A stretch of DNA of 44,798 nt from Candidatus Anoxymicrobium japonicum (lineage in GTDB: Bacteria > Actinomycetota > Geothermincolia > Fen-727 > Anoxymicrobiaceae). This document shows, in pieces, positions 27,917 through 36,448 of this stretch; the first letter of the stretch is position 1, and every line of letters begins with the position of its first letter. The stretch is from positions 1 to 44,798 of the forward strand of contig PHEX01000005.1 of NCBI GenBank assembly GCA_002843005.1. The letters run 5' to 3'. The notes below the pieces were generated by a model, which saw nothing but the letters and a program-made list of their open reading frames with translations, was not told where the DNA came from and did no database searches. The position numbers and the translations under genes were made by a program.

Positions 27917-27959
27917 CTTTAACTGCAACTGCTAAGCGCTCCATCCCATGCTCGTCAGA

Positions 27960-30770
27960 CTATTTCATCAGGCCGGTCGAAACGTGCCCGCCGCCGCCGT
28001 TGTTCCAGTACATCGCGCGCTCGGCAATAACCGGCACGTTCGAGTAAACGCGCGCCGAGGTGTCCACGCCGGGCACATCCTCGTTGACGTGCACACTCAC
28101 TCTGCTGTTGGCAGGAAGCGTGAACGCGTTCTTCGGAACCAATCCGAACTCGGTCATGTAGTCGATCCCGACGTTCGCGGCCGCCTCGTTCGGGTTCTGC
28201 ACGAGTATCCACGTCTCAAAGCCCCAGTCGGTCGAGCCCTCCGCGAGGAAACATTGCTGCCGCGGTTGTGGAACCCCGATAGCGACGTGCCCGGCTTTTC
28301 CCGTCCCGTTGTTCCAGTACATCGCTCGCTCAGCCACTATCCCACGATCGGCGGTCAACCGCACGGAAACATCCTTCCCCGGGAGCGCGTCGTTTACATG
28401 CACGGTCGCTCGCGTCCCGGCGGCAACGCTCACGGCGGGCTCGATAACCGGCCCTGACGGCGTCATATACGTGAGCGTCACGTTCGCGGCCGCCGCGCCA
28501 GGGTTCTCTATCAGCACGTACTCGTCGTACCCCCAGTCGGTCGATCCCTCGGCAAGATACCACTGCTCGGCCGGTATCGTCGTGCCGATAGAGTCGTGAC
28601 CGCCCCGCCGACCATCCCAGTACATGGAGCGCTCGGCGATAACCCTCCTGTCGGCGACGACTTTGAAAGACATCTCTTTTTCGGGCAGATCGTCGGCGAC
28701 GTTGATGCTGTAACGCGAGTTCGCTTCAATAGTAAATGGTTCCTTCTCGACAGGCCCCTCGGCTGTCATGTACGTCACTTCCACGGTTGTTTCGCTGTCG
28801 GTCGGGTTTTGTATCAGCAGGAACGTCTCGAAACCGTAGCTGGTGGCGCCCTCCGCCAGGTACCACGTGTACGAGGGCGACTGCACTCCAATGGAGTCGG
28901 TCCCCTCGACTCGCGAGCCCCAGTACATCGAGCGCTCACAGATAATGTCCACATCCGCGGTTATTTTCGCCGATACGTCCGTATCTGTCATGATATCGTT
29001 CAACGCTATGGTGAACCTGCTGCTGGCGGGGACTGTCACGTCATACGGCTCGAGCGCGCCGTCGGGCGTCATGAACGTCACGGTAACGTTCGCGATTCCA
29101 GAGTTCGGATTCTGAATCAGGAAATACTCCTCGAACCCGTACGCTGTCGAATCCTCGGCTAGGTACCACGTCCTGTTGTTCGCGTTGTCCACCATGAATC
29201 CGCCCTCGATTGAGCTGGAGTGAAGGGTCGCGCTCTCCACCACCACGTTCCACAACCCCGGTTGCGCGTTTACGAGTGGCATATCGCAGGTGACCCTTGT
29301 GGCGCCTGACACGGCCACACTCGAACTGTTGAGTCCGATCTCGCTCTCTCGCTCGAGAGTAACCTTGACTTTCGAAGAGAAGCCCGCGCCGGTCACGGTC
29401 AGATGCGGGGTGGTTCCGGTGGCGGCAAAAGCGGGCGTCACGGAAACGGGCGCCGGCGCAGTCGCTGAAGGCTTCGCCGCGGCGAGAGCGGCGTTCGCGT
29501 CGATCAAGCCCCAGCCGAACTGGGAATCCCAGCCCGCGGCGCCGAGATCGTAGCAGGTTGAGGCGATCGCGGCGCGCGCGTCGCTCGCTGTCCATGTCGG
29601 GTTGTGCGCTTTCACGAGAGCCGCCACGCCCGCGACGTGAGGAGTGGCCATGGACGTGCCGGCCATTCCTTTGCAGATGATGCCACTCTGCGGTTTTCCT
29701 TCGATTTTGAACGTCTGCTGGTAGATCGGCCCGCTACTGTCCCCGCCGGGCGCTGCCACGTCAAGCGCCGCTCCAAAGTTCGAGTAAGAAGCCTTTGCCT
29801 TCGTTCTGGTCGTGGCGCCCACCGCGACACACGCGGGATACGCGGCGGGATACTCCACCGCTTCTATCCCGGCGTTGCCCGCCGCCGCGCAGATAACAAC
29901 GTTTTTCCCGAAAGCGTAGTCGAGGGCGTCCTCGAGCGCCGCGCTGGGATCGGGGCTGCCCAGGCTCAGATTCATGACTTCCACGCCGCGCTCGGCGGCA
30001 AACGTTATCCCCTGGATAATCTGAGCGTCGTCGCCGTACCCGGTGTGATCCAGAACCTTCACCGGCATTACCGTCGTCTGGAAAGCGATGCCGGCGCAGC
30101 CGATCGCGTTGTTTGTGCTTTGCGCCACGGTCCCGCAAACGTGCGTCCCGTGCCCGTGGTCGTCATCCGCGTAGGAATCGTTATTGATGAAATCGTAACC
30201 CTGGACAAAGTGCGTTCCCGCCAGATCGGGGGCTCGAGTGAAACCGCCGCCGGTTCTGTACGCCACGCCGGTATCCAGGATAGCCACGACCACAGTCGTC
30301 GAGCCTCCTGTGATATCCCAGGCGTCGGTCATGCCTATGCCACCGCCCGCCGGCGCGTTCTTCATGTTCCACTGCCTGTTGGCAGGCTGACTGAAGTACG
30401 GATCGTCCGGGCTGTACTCCGCGGATCGGATATAGTTCGGCTCCGCGTACTCGACGAGAGACGATGCGCGAAGCAGCGCAATAGCGCTCCGGACGTCTGC
30501 CGCCGGCACTGTCAACCGCTCGAGCCCGAACCCGGTCAGCGTCTTTCCGGCCGTTGCGGCCACACGCGTTCGCAGAGATTCCACGCTTCGGGCGCCCACC
30601 CCGGACTTGAACTTGACAAGGATCTCACCGGGAACGTAGTTTGCGCCATCGGTTGAGGGCGCGCCCTTGCCCGATTGCGCATTCTGTGCCAACGCGCCAT
30701 TGGCCGCAGGCGCAACTGCTCCCGCCGCGACCAGCGACAGAGACACTATTGCTACGAATAAACGCTTCAA
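27960..30770 (-). CDS. Secreted subtilisin-like protease with TIG and four YLAEGST modules
   Basis: A 936-residue exported S8-family protease. Layout: signal peptide (about 1-30), an inhibitor-type prodomain (about 45-125), the catalytic domain with Asp about 166 in ILDTG, His about 207 in GHGTHVCG and Ser about 373 in GTSMATPH, a TIG-like domain (about 445-535), then four tandem YLAEGST modules to the end. The full catalytic triad suggests an active enzyme. The TTG at 30770, 6 nt after GGGAGG, is the best start. Its 5' end follows tRNA-Arg by only 24 nt and no terminator lies between. The modules match those at 22025, 34369 and 36449. Confidence 0.93.
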   Translation of the reverse strand: MKRLFVAIVSLSLVAAGAVAPAANGALAQNAQSGKGAPSTDGANYVPGEILVKFKSGVGARSVESLRTRVAATAGKTLTGFGLERLTVPAADVRSAIALLRASSLVEYAEPNYIRSAEYSPDDPYFSQPANRQWNMKNAPAGGGIGMTDAWDITGGSTTVVVAILDTGVAYRTGGGFTRAPDLAGTHFVQGYDFINNDSYADDDHGHGTHVCGTVAQSTNNAIGCAGIAFQTTVMPVKVLDHTGYGDDAQIIQGITFAAERGVEVMNLSLGSPDPSAALEDALDYAFGKNVVICAAAGNAGIEAVEYPAAYPACVAVGATTRTKAKASYSNFGAALDVAAPGGDSSGPIYQQTFKIEGKPQSGIICKGMAGTSMATPHVAGVAALVKAHNPTWTASDARAAIASTCYDLGAAGWDSQFGWGLIDANAALAAAKPSATAPAPVSVTPAFAATGTTPHLTVTGAGFSSKVKVTLERESEIGLNSSSVAVSGATRVTCDMPLVNAQPGLWNVVVESATLHSSSIEGGFMVDNANNRTWYLAEDSTAYGFEEYFLIQNPNSGIANVTVTFMTPDGALEPYDVTVPASSRFTIALNDIMTDTDVSAKITADVDIICERSMYWGSRVEGTDSIGVQSPSYTWYLAEGATSYGFETFLLIQNPTDSETTVEVTYMTAEGPVEKEPFTIEANSRYSINVADDLPEKEMSFKVVADRRVIAERSMYWDGRRGGHDSIGTTIPAEQWYLAEGSTDWGYDEYVLIENPGAAAANVTLTYMTPSGPVIEPAVSVAAGTRATVHVNDALPGKDVSVRLTADRGIVAERAMYWNNGTGKAGHVAIGVPQPRQQCFLAEGSTDWGFETWILVQNPNEAAANVGIDYMTEFGLVPKNAFTLPANSRVSVHVNEDVPGVDTSARVYSNVPVIAERAMYWNNGGGGHVSTGLMK

Positions 30771-30794
30771 TTCATGCCTCCCGACTGTCAATTC

Positions 30795-30870
30795 TGGAAG
30801 CCACGGTCGGATTCGAACCGACGACCTACTGCTTAGGAGGCAGTTGCTCTATCCACTGAGCTACGTGGCC
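30795..30870 (-). tRNA. tRNA-Arg (anticodon CCU)
   Basis: A full cloverleaf on the minus strand: acceptor GGCCACG/CGTGGCT, D-stem GCTC/GAGC, anticodon stem ACTGC/GCAGT with loop CTCCTAA (anticodon CCU, reads AGG), T-stem GTCGG/CCGAC with TTCGAAT, and an encoded CCA end at 30795-30797. It is 76 nt including CCA. Confidence 0.95.
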
Positions 30871-30889
30871 GCTCTCTTTACAGGAAACA

Positions 30890-30895
30890 ATTATA
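30890..30895 (-). promoter_or_regulatory. -10 box of the tRNA-Arg gene
   Basis: A perfect TATAAT on the minus strand, about 20 nt before the tRNA 5' end. The upstream region runs into the end of the repeat element at 30911, so the -35 is poor. Confidence 0.5.
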
Positions 30896-30910
30896 ACGCG
30901 CAACCACGCT

Positions 30911-31067
30911 TAACTTTCGGGGGGTCAGGTCTTTTTTCTAAAAGTCGGTACACGTTATCCGAATTGAAGGTCGGCGACTTAATATATCTTCCACGTTATG
31001 TCAGATATTCTGATATGCCATGGCAAATTTGTTAAGTTCTACGCGAGCAACTGACCCCGGAGGTTAA
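30911..31067. repeat. Composite element of about 157 bp with inverted ends
   Basis: Left end TTAACTTTCGGGGGGTCAGG; right end its inverted form (CTGACCCCGGAGGTTAA, 31051-31067). The first 50 bp, including CTAAAAGTCGGTACACGTT, are nearly identical to 44462-44511. The interior contains two palindromes, TCAGATATTCTGA (31001-31013) and TGCCATGGCA (31016-31025). It has no coding capacity. It fills the space between tRNA-Arg and the metallophosphoesterase 3' end. Confidence 0.75.
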
Positions 31068-31079
31068 CGCACGCTGAGG

Positions 31080-32840
31080 CTAGCGGATCCAGACGTCCAA
31101 CTTTGCCGGCGTACCCGGAGTTGTCTCATCAGATCCCGGCACGCCAGCCGCAATCTCCGTCTTGACGTACACCAGCGCGCGGGTCGGATCCCCCGGAAGA
31201 GGCACGACCTCGTACACCTCGCCGTTTTGAACCTCATACCCCTCTTGCGCCGGGAAAACGCCGGCGAGGCCTCGAACCTCCATCGGGATGCCGAGGACGC
31301 TGCTCAGAGAAAAGCCGTCCCCCCGGGCGGCGACCGACATCGCGTGCCTATCCAGTTTTTCGGAGTCGTTCCCGCCGTTCAGGGCAGAGCCGTCGTAGAG
31401 CGGAACCGAATGGAAACTGTCGAGGTAGGTGAATCCGCCGACTTTGTCGTCCTTGACGCTCCAGACGCGGTATCCCGGGTAGGAGTCCTTGATCCCGCGC
31501 ATGTCGTAAGTCACCATCGTCTGGTTGACGTACGCCGTCGCGCCTTTGCCATCTTCCCACTTCGCGCGGCCGATGTAGTCGCTGTGCTCATGCCCTGTCA
31601 GCACATAATCCACGCAGTGCTTCGCCATGAGCACCCTGAGGGCCACGCTTCCCTTTCCGCCACCCCCCAGCGCGAACAACGCGCCGAACCGCTCATCCTT
31701 CCATGCGCTCGGCTTTCCTCCCGGCCTGAACGGGTCGTGGTGCATAAGGACAAACCTGTTTCGCGAACGTAAGTGCCCCGCCAGGTCGTCCCGCAGCCAC
31801 GCGAGCTGACTTGTGTAGGTCTTTGGATTGCGCTCGTCGGTCGCGCCCAGCACTTGCCCCTGCCACTTCCTTGGGCCTGGAATCAAGCCAAATTTCTCCA
31901 TCATCATACGGTCGGTCGCCGGCCACTGGGTCGTATTTACCGCCGTAAAATGGGCGTCGCCAATGTCGAATGAGTAGTGGAGCGGACCGATGTTTTCCTC
32001 GAAAACCCTGGCGCCATCAACTTCATTGAAGTACGTATCATGGTTTCCCGGAATAATAAAGACCGGAACCTGAAACCTGGACAGCGCCTTGTAGAACTGC
32101 CGGAACTCTACCTGGTAATCTCCCGGGGCGTGCTGCGCCCTGATGTTGTCTCCAAGAATAACCGCGAAGTCAGGCCGGATCAGATTTACCTGGTCGATGA
32201 CCCGCTCGAAAAACACGGGCGTCCCGTCGGCGGCGATGCCTTTATCCGTCTGCGGCACCCTGAAACCCGCTATGTTGCGCCTGTGCACATGCACATCCGC
32301 CAGCGACACGAAGGTAAAATCCTTGTCTGCCGCCGCGGGACGCACGGAAACGGCGTGCCGCTGCGTGTCTTCGATGCGCCTGCCATCAATGACCGCCTCG
32401 ATAGACAGGTCATACAGCTCGGGAACAGTTTGCCGCGGAACCGTGAACCGGACGCGCCAGACGTTGCCATGTTGCCCAAAGCGCGTGCCTTCTGGCCAGC
32501 GCTTAGAGCGACCTTTTGAGACCGCTTCCGCCTTTAATGAGTAAGAGAGACCACTCAGCTCGGAGCGCGCTGGCTTCAATGTCGCGGTGAATTCGCCGCC
32601 GGCGCCGCGGTCTCCCGGCGCGACAACTTCCGCGAGCAAAGGCAAACCCGGCGTCACTATCTCGGGATAACCGATCGTCGGCCAGATGAGTTCCTTGATG
32701 TTCGGCGCCGGGCGTTTCCCGTTTGTAGGAAAGCGGCCGACCGACGAGTATATGTTTATCGCCAGGACGCCGTAAATGACGATCATTCCCAGCGCGATGA
32801 TGCCGAGGACGCGAAGCAATCTGTTTCTGCGAGTATTCAT
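31080..32840 (-). CDS. Membrane-anchored calcineurin-like metallophosphoesterase
   Basis: A 586-residue protein with an N-terminal membrane anchor (about residues 8-30), a beta-rich region (about 60-185, possibly Ig-like) and a metallophosphoesterase domain. The dinuclear metal motifs are all present: SLADVHVH, VILGDNI, IPGNHDTYF, LMHHDP and LTGHEHSDY. It probably hydrolyses phosphoesters outside the cell membrane; the substrate is unknown. The ATG follows a TATACT box at exactly 6 nt, and no ribosome site is visible, suggesting a leaderless message. Confidence 0.88.
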   Translation of the reverse strand: MNTRRNRLLRVLGIIALGMIVIYGVLAINIYSSVGRFPTNGKRPAPNIKELIWPTIGYPEIVTPGLPLLAEVVAPGDRGAGGEFTATLKPARSELSGLSYSLKAEAVSKGRSKRWPEGTRFGQHGNVWRVRFTVPRQTVPELYDLSIEAVIDGRRIEDTQRHAVSVRPAAADKDFTFVSLADVHVHRRNIAGFRVPQTDKGIAADGTPVFFERVIDQVNLIRPDFAVILGDNIRAQHAPGDYQVEFRQFYKALSRFQVPVFIIPGNHDTYFNEVDGARVFEENIGPLHYSFDIGDAHFTAVNTTQWPATDRMMMEKFGLIPGPRKWQGQVLGATDERNPKTYTSQLAWLRDDLAGHLRSRNRFVLMHHDPFRPGGKPSAWKDERFGALFALGGGGKGSVALRVLMAKHCVDYVLTGHEHSDYIGRAKWEDGKGATAYVNQTMVTYDMRGIKDSYPGYRVWSVKDDKVGGFTYLDSFHSVPLYDGSALNGGNDSEKLDRHAMSVAARGDGFSLSSVLGIPMEVRGLAGVFPAQEGYEVQNGEVYEVVPLPGDPTRALVYVKTEIAAGVPGSDETTPGTPAKLDVWIR

Positions 32841-32846
32841 GCTGTC

Positions 32847-32852
32847 AGTATA
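32847..32852 (-). promoter_or_regulatory. -10 box with apparent leaderless start
   Basis: On the minus strand TATACT ends 6 nt before the ATG of the metallophosphoesterase gene. The spacing matches the boxes before the genes at 16103 and 36381. Confidence 0.45.
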
Positions 32853-33070
32853 TAGCTTTCTCCACCGGGGAACGAGGTGGAAAGTGACGCCTCACGCAAA
32901 GCTTTGACATTTAACATGAGAGTACGGTATGACATGGTAAGAACATTACAAGGTTGGCAATAATTTGGAGTAAGATGATTAACTCAATAGACTGGCGCAG
33001 GCCTCGACGGTAGCGGTAGCGCGAAGCGCACGGTAAAATCCAAATTGTGGAATGACAAAGGAGTTTTGAG

Positions 33071-34141
33071 ATGAAGATAGACGAAATTGCTGACCTTCTC
33101 GGTGATGAGGCGGGCTACCTGCTCGATTTCGACGCGCCGCGGGTGCCGAAGGATACTCTGCAACTCCCAGGCGCGGAGTGGGTCGACCGGGTCTGTTGTG
33201 ACTCGGATCGCCCGACGCCTGTTCTGCGCAGCCTGCAATCTCTTTTCAGCAACGGCAGTCTCGGTGGAACCGGATACCTGTCCATCCTTCCCGTGGATCA
33301 GGGGATAGAGCACTCGGCCGGCGCTTCTTTCGCCCCGAACCCCATTTACTTCGACCCGGAGAACATCGTGAAACTTGCCGTCGAGGCCGGCTGCAACGCG
33401 GTCGCAAGCACCCTTGGGGCGCTCGGCAGCGTTGCCCGCAAGTACGCGCACATCATTCCGTTCATTGTGAAAATCAATCACAATGAGCTTCTCACTTGCC
33501 CGAACCACTATGACCAAATTCTTTTCGCGAGCGTCGAGCAGGCGTTCGACATGGGCGCGGTCGCGGTTGGCGCGACCATCTACTTCGGTTCGGAGGAATC
33601 CGATCGTCAAATCATGGAAATATCCGAGGCGTTTGAGGCGGCCCACAACCTTGGGATGGCGTGCATACTCTGGTGCTACGTCCGCAACGAAGCTTTCATC
33701 GTTGATGGCGCCAACTATGAGGCGTCGGCCGACATCACCGGCCAGGCGAACTATCTCGGCGCCACTATCGGCGCTGACATAATCAAGCAGAAGTCGCCAA
33801 TCATCAATGGCGGGTACGAGGCCGTGAACAAGGCCGGCGTGAAGTTCGGGAAGTATGACCGGCGGATGTACGACGAACTCTGCTCGGACCACCCGATCGA
33901 CATGACCCGTTACCAGCTTTTGAACTGTTACATGGGTCGGGTCGGGCTTATCAACTCGGGGGGCGGGTCGGGCAAAAACGACATGGCTGAAGCCGTGCGC
34001 ACCGCGGTCATCAACAAGCGGGCGGGCGGCATGGGGCTTATCAGCGGCCGAAAGACCTTCCAGAAGCCGCTTGACGAAGGCATCCGGCTCTTCGAGGCGA
34101 TCCAGAATGTCTATCTCTGCGATGAGGTTACGGTAGCCTGA
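33071..34141 (+). CDS. fbaB: Fructose-bisphosphate aldolase class I (FbaB/DhnA type)
   Basis: A 356-residue Schiff-base aldolase of the archaeal/FbaB family that interconverts FBP with DHAP and glyceraldehyde-3-phosphate. Family features: the early [10 protein letters not shown] segment, a central NH..L motif, and the [10 protein letters not shown] segment with the likely Schiff-base lysine near residue 239. AGGAG lies about 7 nt upstream of the ATG. Transcribed alone, convergent with the next gene. It may act in glycolysis or gluconeogenesis alongside the bifunctional enzyme encoded at 40470. Confidence 0.93.
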   Translation: MKIDEIADLLGDEAGYLLDFDAPRVPKDTLQLPGAEWVDRVCCDSDRPTPVLRSLQSLFSNGSLGGTGYLSILPVDQGIEHSAGASFAPNPIYFDPENIVKLAVEAGCNAVASTLGALGSVARKYAHIIPFIVKINHNELLTCPNHYDQILFASVEQAFDMGAVAVGATIYFGSEESDRQIMEISEAFEAAHNLGMACILWCYVRNEAFIVDGANYEASADITGQANYLGATIGADIIKQKSPIINGGYEAVNKAGVKFGKYDRRMYDELCSDHPIDMTRYQLLNCYMGRVGLINSGGGSGKNDMAEAVRTAVINKRAGGMGLISGRKTFQKPLDEGIRLFEAIQNVYLCDEVTVA

Positions 34142-34223
34142 CCATTTGCCAACCACGCTTGAGGACGCCTATCAGGCCGCCCGTGGCCAGATGAAACCGC
34201 GCGGTCGAGACGCGACTCAAGAG

Positions 34224-34330
34224 CTCCCTCTCCCCCTGGGAGAGGGTTGAGGCAGAACCCCCCTAGCCCCCCTTGTCAGGGGGGTACCTCGCCCCCCACC
34301 TTAATCCTCCCCCGTCTAAAGGGGAGGAGA
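34224..34330. repeat. Cluster of three C/G-rich hairpins
   Basis: Three stem-loops in a row: CCCTCTCCC/GGGAGAGGG (34226-34246), CCCCCCT/AGGGGGG with loop TGTC (34267-34284), and CCTCCCC/GGGGAGG (34306-34327). The second matches the hairpin at 40561-40578. This type of CCCCTGGGAGAGGG sequence is a widespread bacterial dispersed repeat. It lies between two convergent genes and may stop transcription from both. Confidence 0.75.
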
Positions 34331-34368
34331 TCAATAACTCGTCCCGTTTGACAGTAAGACAAGAGAGA

Positions 34369-36381
34369 TTATTCCATCTCGATAGCTGACGATGCCGGAA
34401 CGGCACCTGTCGCCTGGTCCGGCCTGTAATTGATCTGAAGGTGCGCGTGATTTCCTTCCTCCCCCGTGTACGGGTTCGGCCCGCTGTTGAAGTACGGCAC
34501 GAGGTCGCGCACGACGCCTATGGGGGTCTTTCCCGCTTCCACCCGCTGGCCGCTCGAAACAGCGAGTTGCGACATGTGCAGGATCGCCATCTGATAATCC
34601 GCGTGACCGTCGATGCGGATCTTCACGCGGAGATCCGGGTACCTGCTGTAGAGCATGTAGCTTTCCGCGGCTACGACGGTTCCGCTCACCGGCGCGTACA
34701 CAGTCGTTCCCGCCTTTGCTTGAACGTCGCACGCGGTAGTCGAGTACGTGCCTCTGCCCCGTGTTTCCTCGACGAAGTAGTACGGGTCGTTGCCTTGATT
34801 GTGCACAAGCCCCGGCGCGAGCCGCGCCGGATTATCATCACGCAGGCAAATGCCGGCCGGTTGCAACGCGGGGCAATTGTTGCAACGCCCGTCCCCGCCA
34901 TCTGCCGACGCCTCGTGGAACACCGGCCCAAGCAGGTCGCAGTACTGGATAGGACTTATTATCTCGATCCCCGCCCATGAGGCTATGGAAAACGGCTCGG
35001 GGTCGATTCGTGGAGAGTAGGAAAAATATGTCGGGCGCTCGGCAATCAAATCACGCGTCCCTGTCACCTTGAGCCACGGGTTGCAGATGTTCGCCGACGC
35101 CGTGTTGACGTCAAATGTCGCCCGCGCGCGTGGCGCCATGGTCAGCTCTTCACTGTTGTAATCCCCGCCATCACCAAATATCTCGACGAGAACTTTGTTC
35201 TCAGACGCGCCAGGGTTGGCGACGCAAAGCCACGACTCGAACCCGGGACCCGAGCACGCCGTGGGGAAAAACCATGTTCTCTCTCCGGACGTCGCCCCTA
35301 CGATGTTGTGCCCCCCTTCAATGGCGTTGTGATAGCAGAAGTACATCGGCCGCTCACAGAGTACATCCGCATTGGCGCTAACGTTCATGGATACGTCTTT
35401 CTCAGAGCCTATCTCCTCGTTCACGAACAGTGTCGTTCGCGAATGCGCCTTGAGGGCATAATCCTTGACGACCGGGCTGCCGTCTTTGAACAGGTACTCA
35501 ACCCTGGCTGAAGCCTCCGCCCCGGGGTTCATTACGCAGAGCCACTCCTCGAATCCATTGCGCGTTGTCCCCTCGGCAAAGTGCCACTCTCTCGCAAGGC
35601 CCGCCGCGCCGGTTGACGTGTGACCGCCTCTCCACGCGTTCTTGTAGTTAAAGTACATCGGGCGCTCGGCAATGATAGGCGTGTCCGCCTTTACCTCGAC
35701 GGACGCGTCCTGACCGGCCCCCAGCGCGCCGTTGACGTCCACCGTGCCGCGGCTGTTCGCGCGAAGCTTCAGCTCCTGCTTGCGGGTCTCTCCGGTACAG
35801 AGCATGTAGGTGAGAGTTGCGGCGACCTCATGGTCCGACGGGTTCAAAAGGCACAGCCACTCCTGGAACCCGGCGCGCGTTGTGCCCTCGGCGAAGTACC
35901 ACCTGTCCTCTGGCTCGCTGACCGCGCATGCCACGTTCCCGCCCGCCCATACGCCCTTGTAGTTGAAGTAAATCTGCCGTTCCGCGATTATCCCCGGAGT
36001 GGCGCTGATAGCCACCGACACATCTTTCCCTTGCCCGATTACGTCGTTCACGCAGATCGACGCGCCAGACCACGCTTTGAGCTCAATCTCTTCCGAGTGC
36101 GGCGCCCCGGTCGGGAACAGGTAGTTGATGGTCACGATGGAACTGTCGCCGCCCGTGTTCCTCAAGAGGAGGAACTCCTCGAAGCCGTTGCGCGTCGTAC
36201 CCTCGGCAAAGTACGCGGTTCCGCTCGGCGCCGAGAAGCCCACCGTGTCGTGCCCGCCTTCCCAGTTATACGACGCGGCGTACGCGCTCAGCGATGGCCC
36301 CGCGACAAGCGCGACCACAAAAACGGCCAGCGCGACGCAAATCACCGCCAGCTTCCTCGCCACCCTGATCGAATAAAGCAT
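34369..36381 (-). CDS. Exported protein with four YFAEGTT modules and M23-like domain
   Basis: A 670-residue secreted protein. After a signal peptide (about 1-36) come four modules (YFAEGTTRNGFEEF, YFAEGTTRAGFQEW, HFAEGTTRNGFEEW, and a diverged fourth, WFFPTACSGPGFESW), then a segment with four cysteines, and a C-terminal peptidase M23/LytM-like domain (VYAPVSGTVV, ILHMSQL, HAHLQI). The HxH is kept, but the first metal-binding His of M23 appears to be missing, so activity is uncertain. The ATG follows a TACAAT box at 6 nt. The modules place it in the same set as the genes at 22025, 27960 and 36449. Confidence 0.82.
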   Translation of the reverse strand: MLYSIRVARKLAVICVALAVFVVALVAGPSLSAYAASYNWEGGHDTVGFSAPSGTAYFAEGTTRNGFEEFLLLRNTGGDSSIVTINYLFPTGAPHSEEIELKAWSGASICVNDVIGQGKDVSVAISATPGIIAERQIYFNYKGVWAGGNVACAVSEPEDRWYFAEGTTRAGFQEWLCLLNPSDHEVAATLTYMLCTGETRKQELKLRANSRGTVDVNGALGAGQDASVEVKADTPIIAERPMYFNYKNAWRGGHTSTGAAGLAREWHFAEGTTRNGFEEWLCVMNPGAEASARVEYLFKDGSPVVKDYALKAHSRTTLFVNEEIGSEKDVSMNVSANADVLCERPMYFCYHNAIEGGHNIVGATSGERTWFFPTACSGPGFESWLCVANPGASENKVLVEIFGDGGDYNSEELTMAPRARATFDVNTASANICNPWLKVTGTRDLIAERPTYFSYSPRIDPEPFSIASWAGIEIISPIQYCDLLGPVFHEASADGGDGRCNNCPALQPAGICLRDDNPARLAPGLVHNQGNDPYYFVEETRGRGTYSTTACDVQAKAGTTVYAPVSGTVVAAESYMLYSRYPDLRVKIRIDGHADYQMAILHMSQLAVSSGQRVEAGKTPIGVVRDLVPYFNSGPNPYTGEEGNHAHLQINYRPDQATGAVPASSAIEME

Positions 36382-36387
36382 GGAAAC

Positions 36388-36396
36388 ATTGTACCA
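36388..36396 (-). promoter_or_regulatory. Extended -10 box with apparent leaderless start
   Basis: On the minus strand TGGTACAAT ends exactly 6 nt before the ATG at 36381. A palindromic element begins 5 nt further upstream, in the -35 region. Confidence 0.5.
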
Positions 36397-36400
36397 GAGG

Positions 36401-36439
36401 AAACGCAACACAGGGGTCAGACCCCTTGTGTTGCGTTTT
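36401..36439. repeat. Palindromic element, AACGCAACAC arm type
   Basis: AAACGCAACACAGGGGTCAG followed by the facing arm ACCCCTTGTGTTGCGTTTT. It is the best-preserved copy of this arm type in the window and carries the full GGGGTCAGACCCC core. It sits 9 nt after the stop codon of the upstream module gene and just before the promoter of the next one. Confidence 0.88.
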
Positions 36440-36448
36440 CAAGAGAAG

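Noticed and set aside
29604-30656. A 350-codon open frame on the plus strand
   Set aside because: It is antisense to the subtilisin catalytic domain, with arginine- and histidine-rich composition typical of a shadow frame.
31001-31025. Two perfect palindromes considered as repressor operators
   Set aside because: They lie inside a repeat element, far from any start codon in a suitable orientation.
30911-31067. Unit considered as an insertion sequence
   Set aside because: It is too short and has no transposase reading frame. At most it is a non-autonomous element.
32984-34156. A 390-codon open frame on the minus strand
   Set aside because: It is the shadow of the class I FBP aldolase, which has a ribosome site and clear family motifs.
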